This document shows positions 7,801 to 13,313 of a stretch of 13,313 nucleotides of DNA, piece after piece (position 1 is the stretch's first letter; the number at the start of each line of letters is the position of its first letter). Below the pieces are notes generated by a model. It saw only the letters and a program-made list of their open reading frames with translations. It was not told the DNA's origin and ran no database searches. This stretch comes from Bacteroidales bacterium UBA6117 (GTDB lineage: Bacteria; Bacteroidota; Bacteroidia; Bacteroidales; VadinHA17). The stretch is taken from positions 91,353 through 104,665 of the forward strand of contig DIWB01000013.1 in NCBI GenBank assembly GCA_002428385.1. The letters run 5' to 3'. Made by a program: the position numbers and the translations under genes.

Positions 7801-8100
7801 GGAACCTGCGAGTTCCTCACAAATGCCGCGATTGAGGCCGAGGTGGCATACTGGCCCGATGAAGACAAATCGCCCAACACAATCGAGCTGATAAGAAGCA
7901 GGGAAGTCGACCTGGTTGTAAACATCCCCAAGGACCTTTCGGCCACCGAGCTTAACAATGATTACTCAATACGACGAAACGCCGTCGATTTCAATGTGCC
8001 GCTTCTCACAAATGCACGACTTGCCAGCGCGTTTATACTTGCCTTTTGCAGGATGAGTGAGGAAGACCTGAAGATAAAGAGCTGGGATGAATACAAATAG
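4879..8100 (+). CDS. carB: Carbamoyl-phosphate synthase large subunit, CPS I/III-like
   Basis: CarB makes carbamoyl phosphate from bicarbonate, ammonia from CarA and two ATP. Starting at ATG 4879 it has 1073 residues, the E. coli length; an in-frame GTG at 4873 is the alternative. Order: carboxyphosphate domain (about 1-400, with LGSGALKIGEAGEFDYSG near the start), oligomerisation domain (400-550), carbamoyl-phosphate domain (550-935), MGS-like allosteric domain (about 937-1073). Residues 533-546 (AEYPAVTNYLYLTY), the KAPQF motif at 890-894 and STGEV nearby read like animal CPS1. Of the three acidic residues that bind ornithine in E. coli, Glu783 and Asp791 are kept, but the one equivalent to Glu892 is Ala891. 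The allosteric domain has YATRGT at 971-976 and Trp992, where CPS1 has its N-acetylglutamate-contacting tryptophan. carB diverges from argR; the glycosyltransferase gene follows after 17 bp. Confidence 0.97.
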   Translation: MRDDIKKVVILGSGALKIGEAGEFDYSGSQALKALKEEGIETILINPNIATVQTSEELASKIYFLPVTPYFVEKIIEREAPDGILLSFGGQTALNCGTGLYRRGVFEKYNVKVLGTPVEAIIDTEDRELFVRKLDEIGILTPKSIATGSIEEAVEAAGKLGFPVIIRAAFTLGGQGSGFASNNDELRALASKAFSYSGQILIEESLKGWKEVEYEVVRDRFDNCITVCNMENFDPLGIHTGESIVVAPSQTLTNSEFHKLRELSIKIIRHIGIVGECNVQYALSPESEDYRVIEVNARLSRSSALASKATGYPLAFIAAKLGLGYGLHELKNNVTGKTSACFEPALDYIVCKVPRWDLNKFKGVSHLIGSSMKSVGEVMAIGRSFEEVIQKALRMIGQGMHGFTGNLKLGFDNLEKELAEPTDMRIFVIAEALEKGISVERIHELTKIDLWFLFKLKNIISVKEELCSHSSLESLPSELLIQSKIFGFSDFQIARHVLKSGTSAIHRDLLRVREHRKKLGIVPYVKQIDTLAAEYPAVTNYLYLTYAGCEHDIPFDRDGKSIIVLGSGAYRIGSSVEFDWCSVNAADTIRKEGLRSVMINYNPETVSTDYDTCDRLYFDELTFERVLDIVDLEAPGGVIVSMGGQIPNNLAMRLHQLDIQVLGTSPQSIDRAENRHLFSSMCDMLSVDQPRWQELSSTGDIFEFIDRIGFPVLIRPSYVLSGAAMNVVSNKNELVHYLDLATRISKQYPVVVSEFIENAKEIEIDAVAREGEIMAYAISEHVEFAGVHSGDATMVFPAQKIYFETVRRIKRISRQISKELNITGPFNIQFLARDNDIKVIECNLRASRSMPFVSKVLRTNLIELATKVMLGIPVEKPHKSVFELDYVGVKAPQFSFSRLAKADPVLGVDMASTGEVGCIGEGFYEAILKAMFSVGYRVPKKSILLSTGPARSKVELLNSARALREKGHKLYATRGTCEFLTNAAIEAEVAYWPDEDKSPNTIELIRSREVDLVVNIPKDLSATELNNDYSIRRNAVDFNVPLLTNARLASAFILAFCRMSEEDLKIKSWDEYK

Positions 8101-8117
8101 AAACACGCGGAGCAGAA

Positions 8118-9206
8118 ATGGAATGGCTTTCCCTGATAATACTGATCCCGTACCTTTACCATATTATAAGGATATGGAAGGCCCTCTCCGGCATTAAGGC
8201 TTTCAGAATCGGAAAAAGCCCCTGCCTGTTTGTGTCGGTGATCATCGCCTGTCATAACGAGGAAAAGTATCTTCCCTGTCTGCTCGCAGATATCTCAGTT
8301 CAGGAATATAACCAGGATCTTTACGAAGTCATCGTTGTTGATGACAACTCAACCGACACAACTGCCGAAACTGCACGATCGTTCAAGGGAATAAATAACT
8401 TAAGGGTGATCAGCAACAGCGGGAAGGGAAAGAAGCAGGCGGTAAGGACCGGCGTTGAAGCATCGGCAGGATCGTTTGCAGTTACTACCGATGCAGATTG
8501 CAGGGTTGGAAGTAAGTGGCTCAAGACAATTGCCTCCTTCGCTGAAGAGAAACATCCTGTGATGACTATCAATCCGGTAGTTATAAATGCAGGAAGGGGT
8601 TTCTTCAACAGGTTTCAGGAACTCGAGTTCCTGAGTCTTCAGGGTATAACTGCCGGAACGGCAGCATTGGGAGATCCCGTCATGTGCAACGGGGCAAACC
8701 TGGGAATAGCAAAGGAAGTCTGGCTGAGAAATGCCGGCCGTCTTCATGATGAACTTGTATCGGGAGAGGATGTTTTTTTGCTTCACAGTCTGAAATCGGA
8801 AGACGGACCGGGAATCTTGTGGCTGGAATCAGCGGATGCAGCAGCAGCTACACGGGGCTCCCTCAATCTTATATCTTTCCTCCGTCAGAGGGGAAGGTGG
8901 ATATCCAAGGCGGGTTACTATAGTGATCGCTATACAAGGCAGCTTGGAATTGTAACATTTGTTACAATTCTGGTCCAGGTTCTCTTATTTCTTTGTGGAT
9001 TCATCAATCCCGGATTTTTTACGGTCTTTGCCGTCTGCACTCTTCTTAAATCGGTTCCTGATTTCCTTATTCTTCACAACACCACAGGCAGGTATGGCAA
9101 AAGGGAACTTCTGAGATGGTTTTTTCCATCCCAGCTTGTTTATCCCCTGTATGTGATTTCAGTTTTGCCCTTTTCGTTCCGGGGCAGGTCGGTCTGGCAG
9201 GGTTAG
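8118..9206 (+). CDS. Membrane-anchored family 2 glycosyltransferase
   Basis: This 362-residue protein has one N-terminal hydrophobic segment (about 3-20), a cytoplasmic GT-A domain and C-terminal membrane segments at about 277-316 and 335-352. GT2 motifs are present: FVSVIIACHNEE at 38-49, EVIVVDDNSTD at 70-80, the metal-binding DxD in TTDADC at 123-128, GED at 216-218 as the acceptor-side acidic motif, and QRGRW at 257-261, a QxxRW motif typical of processive synthases such as cellulose or hyaluronan synthase. It therefore probably transfers sugars from a nucleotide donor to a lipid-linked or polymeric acceptor at the inner membrane; the sugar is unknown. It starts 17 bp after carB and may be cotranscribed, though it has no pathway link. 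Its stop codon overlaps the convergent recQ stop by 4 bp. Two long perfect palindromes lie inside it. Confidence 0.88.
   Translation: MEWLSLIILIPYLYHIIRIWKALSGIKAFRIGKSPCLFVSVIIACHNEEKYLPCLLADISVQEYNQDLYEVIVVDDNSTDTTAETARSFKGINNLRVISNSGKGKKQAVRTGVEASAGSFAVTTDADCRVGSKWLKTIASFAEEKHPVMTINPVVINAGRGFFNRFQELEFLSLQGITAGTAALGDPVMCNGANLGIAKEVWLRNAGRLHDELVSGEDVFLLHSLKSEDGPGILWLESADAAAATRGSLNLISFLRQRGRWISKAGYYSDRYTRQLGIVTFVTILVQVLLFLCGFINPGFFTVFAVCTLLKSVPDFLILHNTTGRYGKRELLRWFFPSQLVYPLYVISVLPFSFRGRSVWQG
8615..8634. repeat. 20-bp perfect palindrome inside the glycosyltransferase gene
   Basis: The left arm TCAGGAACTC is followed immediately by its exact reverse complement, GAGTTCCTGA, with no spacer; the centre is CTCGAG. 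It encodes part of RFQELEFLSL (about residues 165-174). It is seen directly; function unknown. Confidence 0.85.
8947..8970. repeat. 24-bp perfect inverted repeat (11-bp arms, 2-bp centre) inside the glycosyltransferase gene
   Basis: The arm GAATTGTAACA, then TT, then the exact reverse complement TGTTACAATTC. It encodes the start of the first C-terminal membrane segment (GIVTFVTIL, residues 277-285). In RNA it would form a strong hairpin with a four-base loop; G-U pairs could extend it outward by up to three. No U-run follows, so it is not an intrinsic terminator. Confidence 0.85.
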
Positions 9207-11383
9207 TTGCCCATTTCCGACAGGAACTTGATCCTCATCAGCCTGATCTCCTCCTCTTCGAACTCGCTGCCAAGCTCAGCGATTGCTTCCTCAAGAGAGT
9301 CGGACTCGGCTTCTTCCCTGAAATATGAAAATATATCGTGCTGGCGTTCCTCGTCTATTACCATATTAATATAGTAGTCGAGGTTTATCCTTGTTCCGTA
9401 ATTAACAATGGCTTCAATCTCAGAGATCAGTTCATTCATTTCCAGTCCCTTTGCTTCAGCAATATCCTCCAGGGGGCGTTTCATGTCGATACTCTGGATT
9501 ATGTAAACCTTGATTCCGGACTTATTGACAACCGATTTCACGACCATATCGAGCGGCCGGATGATCTCTTTCTCTTCTACGTATTTCTTTATCAGTTCTA
9601 CGAATTCACTGCCGTATCTCTGGGCTTTTCCGGCGCCTACTCCCGAAATATTCTGAAGTTCATCAAGGTTAACGGGGTACTGTATTGCCATATCCTCGAG
9701 TGAGGGATCCTGGAAAATGACGAAGGGAGGAACATTTTTCAGTTTTGAAATCTTCTTGCGGAGATCCTTGAGAATGCTGAAAAGCTCTTCATCAACGGCG
9801 GCAGTCTTCGCTCCGAATGCATTTTCCTCATCACTGGTATCGGCATAGTCGTGGTCTTCGGCGAGCATGAATGAATAAGGTTTTTCAAGGAAGCTCATCC
9901 CCTTTTCGGTGATTTTGAGCAGTCCGTAGTTCTCGATATCCTTTGTAAGAAATCGTGCTATCAGGGCCTGTCTTATCACCATATTCCAGTATTTCTCGTC
10001 CTTTTCCTCTCCGATCCCGAACATTTCGAGCTTATGATGCTTATACGACTTTATGGCAGAGGTTACTTTACCTGCGAGGATATTTGAGACATGGTCGGCT
10101 TTGAATTTTTCCTTTACTGCCAGTACTGTTTCGAGAACATTTACAACAGCCTCGCTACCCTCGAACTGGGCTTTGGGGTGGAGGCAGTTATCGCAGGCTT
10201 CGCAGTTTTCGGCAGGGTATTCCTCCCCGAAATAATGAAGAAGCAGTTTACGTCTGCACACCGATGATTCGGCATAGGAGACTGTTTCGAGCAGCAGCTG
10301 CTTACCTATTTCCTGTTCGGCGATAGGTTTTCCCTGCATGAATTTCTCGAGTTTCAGAATATCATTATAGCTGTAGTAGGCTATGCAGTTACCCTCTCCC
10401 CCGTCGCGGCCTGCCCTTCCTGTTTCCTGGTAGTAACCCTCGAGGCTTTTTGGAATATCATAATGGATGACAAAACGGACGTCGGGCTTATCGATACCCA
10501 TTCCGAATGCGATTGTGGCAACAATGATATCGGCTTCCTCCATCAGGAATTTATCCTGGTTGGCAGTCCGTGTCGCTGAATCCATCCCGGCGTGATAGGG
10601 AAGCGCTTTTATTCCGTTAACCTTAAGATTTTCAGCAAGCTCCTCCACCTTTTTCCTGCTGAGGCAGTAAATTATGCCCGATTTACCCGGGTTGTTCTTT
10701 ATGTATTTTATTATCTCCCTGGTAACGTCCTGTTTTGATTTCACCTCGTAGTACAGGTTTGGCCTGTTGAAGGATGACTTGAATTCGTCTGCATCAAGAA
10801 TCCCGAGGTTTTTCTGGATATCATGCTGGACCTTGGGGGTGGCAGTGGCGGTCAGGGCAATGATCGGCGACCGGCCTATCGTATCGATTATCGGCCTTAT
10901 CCTCCGGTATTCCGGGCGAAAATCGTGGCCCCACTCCGAGATGCAGTGTGCTTCATCAACCGCGTAGAAAGAGATGTCGATATTCCTTAGAAATTCGATA
11001 TTCTCCTCCTTGGTAAGGGATTCCGGGGCAACGTAAAGCAGTTTTGTTTTCCCCGAGAGCACATCTTTCTTCACCCTTGCACTTTCTGTTTTAGTAAGGG
11101 ATGAATTAAGGAAATGGGCTACTTCGTCGTCGGTGCTGAAGTTGCGCATGGCATCTACCTGGTTCTTCATCAGCGCTATCAGCGGCGAAATAACTATGGC
11201 TGTGCCCGACTTCATAACGGCCGGCAGCTGGTAGCAGAGTGATTTTCCGCCCCCCGTGGGCATGAGCACAAAAGTGTCGCGCCCGTCAAGTATGCTGTTG
11301 ATTATAGGTTCCTGATTACCCTTGAACGTATCAAATCCAAAGTACTTCTTCAAATAATCATGTATTGTTGCTCCATTCGTCAT
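9203..11383 (-). CDS. recQ: ATP-dependent DNA helicase RecQ
   Basis: RecQ is a 3'-5' superfamily 2 DNA helicase used in recombination and restart of stalled forks. The 726 residues show, in order: the N-terminal helicase lobe with Walker A TGGGKSLCYQLP (about 43-54), DEAH at 143-146 followed by the RecQ aromatic-rich loop CISEWGHDFRPEYRRI, and TATATP; the second lobe with motif VI QETGRAGRDGG (about 318-328); a zinc-binding site with four cysteines (about 375, 393, 396, 399); the RQC winged helix (about 405-500); and an HRDC domain (about 532-602). A further tail of about 120 residues, ending in an acidic helical stretch, is longer than in E. coli RecQ (about 610 residues) but usual for Bacteroidota. 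AGAGGAAC precedes the ATG, one of the few Shine-Dalgarno-like sequences here. It is divergent from tatC and convergent with the glycosyltransferase gene. Confidence 0.96.
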   Translation of the reverse strand: MTNGATIHDYLKKYFGFDTFKGNQEPIINSILDGRDTFVLMPTGGGKSLCYQLPAVMKSGTAIVISPLIALMKNQVDAMRNFSTDDEVAHFLNSSLTKTESARVKKDVLSGKTKLLYVAPESLTKEENIEFLRNIDISFYAVDEAHCISEWGHDFRPEYRRIRPIIDTIGRSPIIALTATATPKVQHDIQKNLGILDADEFKSSFNRPNLYYEVKSKQDVTREIIKYIKNNPGKSGIIYCLSRKKVEELAENLKVNGIKALPYHAGMDSATRTANQDKFLMEEADIIVATIAFGMGIDKPDVRFVIHYDIPKSLEGYYQETGRAGRDGGEGNCIAYYSYNDILKLEKFMQGKPIAEQEIGKQLLLETVSYAESSVCRRKLLLHYFGEEYPAENCEACDNCLHPKAQFEGSEAVVNVLETVLAVKEKFKADHVSNILAGKVTSAIKSYKHHKLEMFGIGEEKDEKYWNMVIRQALIARFLTKDIENYGLLKITEKGMSFLEKPYSFMLAEDHDYADTSDEENAFGAKTAAVDEELFSILKDLRKKISKLKNVPPFVIFQDPSLEDMAIQYPVNLDELQNISGVGAGKAQRYGSEFVELIKKYVEEKEIIRPLDMVVKSVVNKSGIKVYIIQSIDMKRPLEDIAEAKGLEMNELISEIEAIVNYGTRINLDYYINMVIDEERQHDIFSYFREEAESDSLEEAIAELGSEFEEEEIRLMRIKFLSEMGN

Positions 11384-11610
11384 CTTGTTCCTCTCTGATG
11401 ATTATTTATCTTTTTATAAAGTTCTCCACTCACTAGTATATAAAGTTAAATATTTTATTATTCAAACCGAATATTTCAGGCATAATTAACAAAAATGAAT
11501 TGAATCAGATTTCTGCTTCCGGTTTTCACTAAATTTAATTTGTTTTGTTTTGCAAAATAAGATTTATCATCTTTACAGCCTGAAAATCCATACCAACCTC
11601 CGGAAAAAAT
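11384..11610. other. Divergent recQ-tatC intergenic spacer
   Basis: This 227-bp A/T-rich spacer must hold the promoters of both recQ and tatC. I see three TTTG motifs in tandem at 11539-11552 on the tatC strand, the last inside a 10-bp palindrome TTTTGCAAAA (11548-11557), and one TTTG on the recQ strand (11463-11466). None has a well-matched TAnnTTTG at the right distance. No small ORF or terminator was recognised. Confidence 0.6.
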
Positions 11611-12465
11611 ATGGCCACGGAAAAAAAGACAAGAAAGAATAACGAGGGAGAGATGTCGTTTCTGGAGCATCTTGAGGAACTGAGGTGGCACTTAATAAGA
11701 TCCGTCGTTGCCATATTCGTGTTAATGATAATCGCCTTCATGTTCAAGAATGTGATCTTTGACAGCATCATACTTGCTCCCAGAAGTCCTGATTTCTTTA
11801 CCAACCGCCTTCTCTGCAGGTTGAGTGATGCAGTGAATATCAAAGCCTTATGCATCAACTCAAATCCGGCCAACCTTATAAGTATCAAAATGGCCGGTCA
11901 GATAACCACCCATATCACCGTTGCACTGGTCGCCGGACTCATCCTTGCATTTCCGTACGTGTTATATGAATTCTGGAAGTTCTTCAGGCCGGCCCTTCAC
12001 AACAACGAGCAGCAGGTAGCCAAAGGCGGTGTTCTTGTCACTTCCCTGCTTTTCTTTACAGGTGTTCTTTTCGGATACTATGCGCTTGCTCCCCTGTCAA
12101 TCCATTTCCTTACCACATATGAGGTCAGCCCCGAAGTGGTGAACCAGATCAACATCAGGTCATACATAGGAACCATAACCTCTATCTGTCTTGCCACAGG
12201 TCTGATTTTTGAGCTTCCGGTTATAACATTTTTCCTTACAAAGGTGGGGCTGATAACTCCGGAATTTCTGAAAAAATACAGAAAGCACGCGATCCTTATC
12301 ATTGTTGTTGTCGCGGCAATAATAACCCCGCCCGATGTATTTTCCCAGATGCTTGTATGTATCCCGCTGCTGATCCTGTATGAAGTGGGGATCATCATCG
12401 CGAAGCGCGTAGTTAAGCAGAAGGAGATGAAGCACAAAGAGTTCATGAAAGAAGAGGCTTCCTGA
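11611..12465 (+). CDS. tatC: Sec-independent protein translocase subunit TatC
   Basis: TatC is the inner-membrane receptor that recognises twin-arginine signal peptides and moves folded proteins to the periplasm. The 284-residue protein begins with a basic cytoplasmic tail and the conserved SFLEHLEELRWHLIRS (16-31), whose Glu/Arg pair belongs to the signal-peptide site. Six membrane segments can be placed at about 28-48, 97-119, 140-162, 186-207, 225-240 and 242-262. FPYVLYEFWKFFRPAL (114-129) and PPDVFSQMLVCIPLLILYEVG (240-260, here split for length as PPDVFSQ and the following membrane segment) are family signatures. The first periplasmic loop (about 50-95) is longer than in E. coli and contains two cysteines, 69 and 81. 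TatA is not nearby. The gene lies 23 bp before lptB, so they probably form an operon. Confidence 0.95.
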   Translation: MATEKKTRKNNEGEMSFLEHLEELRWHLIRSVVAIFVLMIIAFMFKNVIFDSIILAPRSPDFFTNRLLCRLSDAVNIKALCINSNPANLISIKMAGQITTHITVALVAGLILAFPYVLYEFWKFFRPALHNNEQQVAKGGVLVTSLLFFTGVLFGYYALAPLSIHFLTTYEVSPEVVNQINIRSYIGTITSICLATGLIFELPVITFFLTKVGLITPEFLKKYRKHAILIIVVVAAIITPPDVFSQMLVCIPLLILYEVGIIIAKRVVKQKEMKHKEFMKEEAS

Positions 12466-12488
12466 AAATCCTGTAATATAATCAAGGG

Positions 12489-13214
12489 ATGAAGCTATAC
12501 ACCGAAAATCTTGTAAAGAAGTACCGAAACCGGACTGTTGTTGACCATGTCTCAATTGAGGTTGAACAGGGCGAGATTGTCGGACTGCTTGGACCCAACG
12601 GCGCCGGTAAGACAACCTCCTTTTATATGATTGTAGGGCTTATCAGGCCGAGGGAAGGAAACATTTATCTTGAGGGAGAGAATATTACAGCCCTTCCCGT
12701 TTACAAAAGAGCACGCAAGGGCATAGGTTATCTTGCCCAGGAACCCTCTGTTTTCCGTAACCTGTCGGTAGAGGACAATATAAAGGCAGTGCTGGAGATG
12801 TCGGGACTTCCAAAGGCCGATCAGGCTGAAAGGCTTGAAACCCTTCTCAATGAATTCGGCCTCCAGAGGATAAGAAAGAGCAAGGGGATCCAGCTCTCAG
12901 GCGGTGAAAGGAGACGTACCGAGATAGCCAGGGCTCTCGCCCTGAAGCCGAAATTCATCCTGCTCGATGAACCATTTGCAGGTGTCGATCCGATAGCTGT
13001 TGAAGATATCCAGGACATCGTCTCAAAGCTGAAGGACAAGAATATCGGAATAGTAATAACCGACCACAACGTACACGAGACGCTGGCAATAACCGACCGG
13101 GCCTACCTGCTTTTCGAAGGCCGCATCCTTATGTCGGGAACCTCCGCCCAGCTTGCCGAGGATGAACATGTGAGAAAAGTTTACCTTGGCAAAAACTTCG
13201 AACTCCGCAAGTAA
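12489..13214 (+). CDS. lptB: LPS export ABC transporter ATP-binding protein LptB
   Basis: LptB is the cytoplasmic ATPase that drives LptFG to extract lipopolysaccharide from the inner membrane and push it along the Lpt bridge. The 241 residues contain Walker A GPNGAGKTT (35-43), the Q-loop Gln84 in YLAQEPSVFR, the ABC signature LSGGE (136-140), Walker B FILLDEP with catalytic Glu161, and the H-loop His193 in TDHNVHE. The stretches YLAQEPSVFRNLSVEDNI and DEPFAGVDPIAVEDIQ are characteristic of LptB rather than of general ABC ATPases. AAGGG before the ATG is a weak ribosome-binding site. It follows tatC in the same direction; lptA, lptC, lptF and lptG are not in the window. Confidence 0.95.
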   Translation: MKLYTENLVKKYRNRTVVDHVSIEVEQGEIVGLLGPNGAGKTTSFYMIVGLIRPREGNIYLEGENITALPVYKRARKGIGYLAQEPSVFRNLSVEDNIKAVLEMSGLPKADQAERLETLLNEFGLQRIRKSKGIQLSGGERRRTEIARALALKPKFILLDEPFAGVDPIAVEDIQDIVSKLKDKNIGIVITDHNVHETLAITDRAYLLFEGRILMSGTSAQLAEDEHVRKVYLGKNFELRK

Positions 13215-13223
13215 CACTCACCG

Positions 13224-13254
13224 TTTGTAATAACAATTATTTTATCTACTTTTG
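13224..13254 (+). promoter_or_regulatory. Bacteroidota housekeeping promoter for tRNA-Leu
   Basis: TTTG at 13224-13227 and TACTTTTG at 13247-13254 are exactly 19 bp apart, a full match to the TTTG/N19/TAnnTTTG consensus of the Bacteroidota primary sigma factor. Transcription would begin near 13260, a few bases before the tRNA. It starts 10 bp after the lptB stop, so the tRNA is probably transcribed independently. Confidence 0.85.
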
Positions 13255-13267
13255 CGGGGATTTTTCC

Positions 13268-13313
13268 GCGGATGTGTCGTAATTGGTAGCCGAGCAAGAC
13301 TTAGGATCTTGTG
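13268..13313 (+). tRNA. tRNA-Leu (anticodon TAG), 5' part
   Basis: The sequence begins with the acceptor strand GCGGATG, then a D-arm (TCG paired with CGA around AATTGGTAGC), then an anticodon arm with stem CAAGA/TCTTG and loop CTTAGGA, giving anticodon TAG at 13302-13304. This reads CUA and, by wobble, other CUN leucine codons. The window ends at the start of the variable arm, so the 3' half is missing. Confidence 0.93.

Noticed and set aside
11436..11466. Possible recQ promoter (minus-strand TTTG about 19-20 bp from TATATACT)
   Set aside because: The -7 part matches TAnnTTTG at only three of six fixed positions; too weak to call.
11460..11476. Short inverted repeat TATTC-N5-GAATA in the recQ-tatC spacer
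   Set aside because: Five-base arms in A/T-rich DNA are expected by chance.
12160..12615. 151-codon minus-strand open frame spanning the tatC-lptB junction
   Set aside because: Antisense to two well-supported genes, with low-complexity His/Gln/Arg-rich sequence.
1..13313. Mobile elements, CRISPR arrays, toxin-antitoxin or defence genes
   Set aside because: No transposase, integrase, repeat-spacer array, attachment site or defence domain was found on either strand; all large frames are explained by housekeeping genes.

Overview
The window comes from a chromosome that looks like Bacteroidota, probably the Bacteroidales/Marinilabiliales side. Evidence: a textbook Bacteroidota promoter (TTTG, 19 bp, TAnnTTTG) in front of a tRNA gene; few Shine-Dalgarno sequences before start codons; a RecQ of 726 residues with the long C-terminal tail usual in this phylum; a TatC with an enlarged first periplasmic loop; and heavy use of ATA and AGG codons. 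No mobile element, CRISPR array, phage gene or defence island is visible. The genes are housekeeping genes packed closely, and the longest gene-free stretch is 227 bp.

Bases 1-8100 are an arginine/carbamoyl-phosphate region. The 3' end of a PatB/MalY-type C-S lyase gene is followed 11 bp later by carA (+). The operon argR-argG-argH follows on the opposite strand, converging on carA, and then carB (+) diverges from argR. The two subunits of carbamoyl-phosphate synthetase are therefore separated by an oppositely oriented three-gene operon. The argR/carB intergenic region carries two 18-bp ARG-box-like operators 3 bp apart. One sits on a -7 promoter element and the other on the argR start, which suggests ArgR autoregulation and shared control of carB. 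CarA and CarB supply carbamoyl phosphate, and ArgG and ArgH carry out the last two steps from citrulline to arginine. The earlier steps (argB, C, D, E, F/F') are not in the window.

Bases 8118-9206 hold a membrane-anchored family 2 glycosyltransferase whose stop overlaps the stop of the convergent recQ gene (9203-11383, -). The glycosyltransferase gene contains two unusually long perfect palindromes. After a 227-bp divergent spacer come tatC and lptB (+), probably one operon for envelope export (Tat translocase, LPS transport ATPase). The window ends inside a tRNA-Leu(TAG) gene with its own promoter.

No wholly new system was found. The most interesting signals are: (1) CarA and especially CarB read more like the eukaryotic CPS I/III enzyme than like the E. 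coli enzyme, including loss of one ornithine-binding residue and a tryptophan where CPS1 has its N-acetylglutamate-contacting tryptophan; (2) the ArgR operator pair, with TGCAT instead of TGAAT half-sites but the E. coli 21-bp geometry; (3) the perfect palindromes in the glycosyltransferase gene. Comparisons with named family proteins are from memory and need an alignment.
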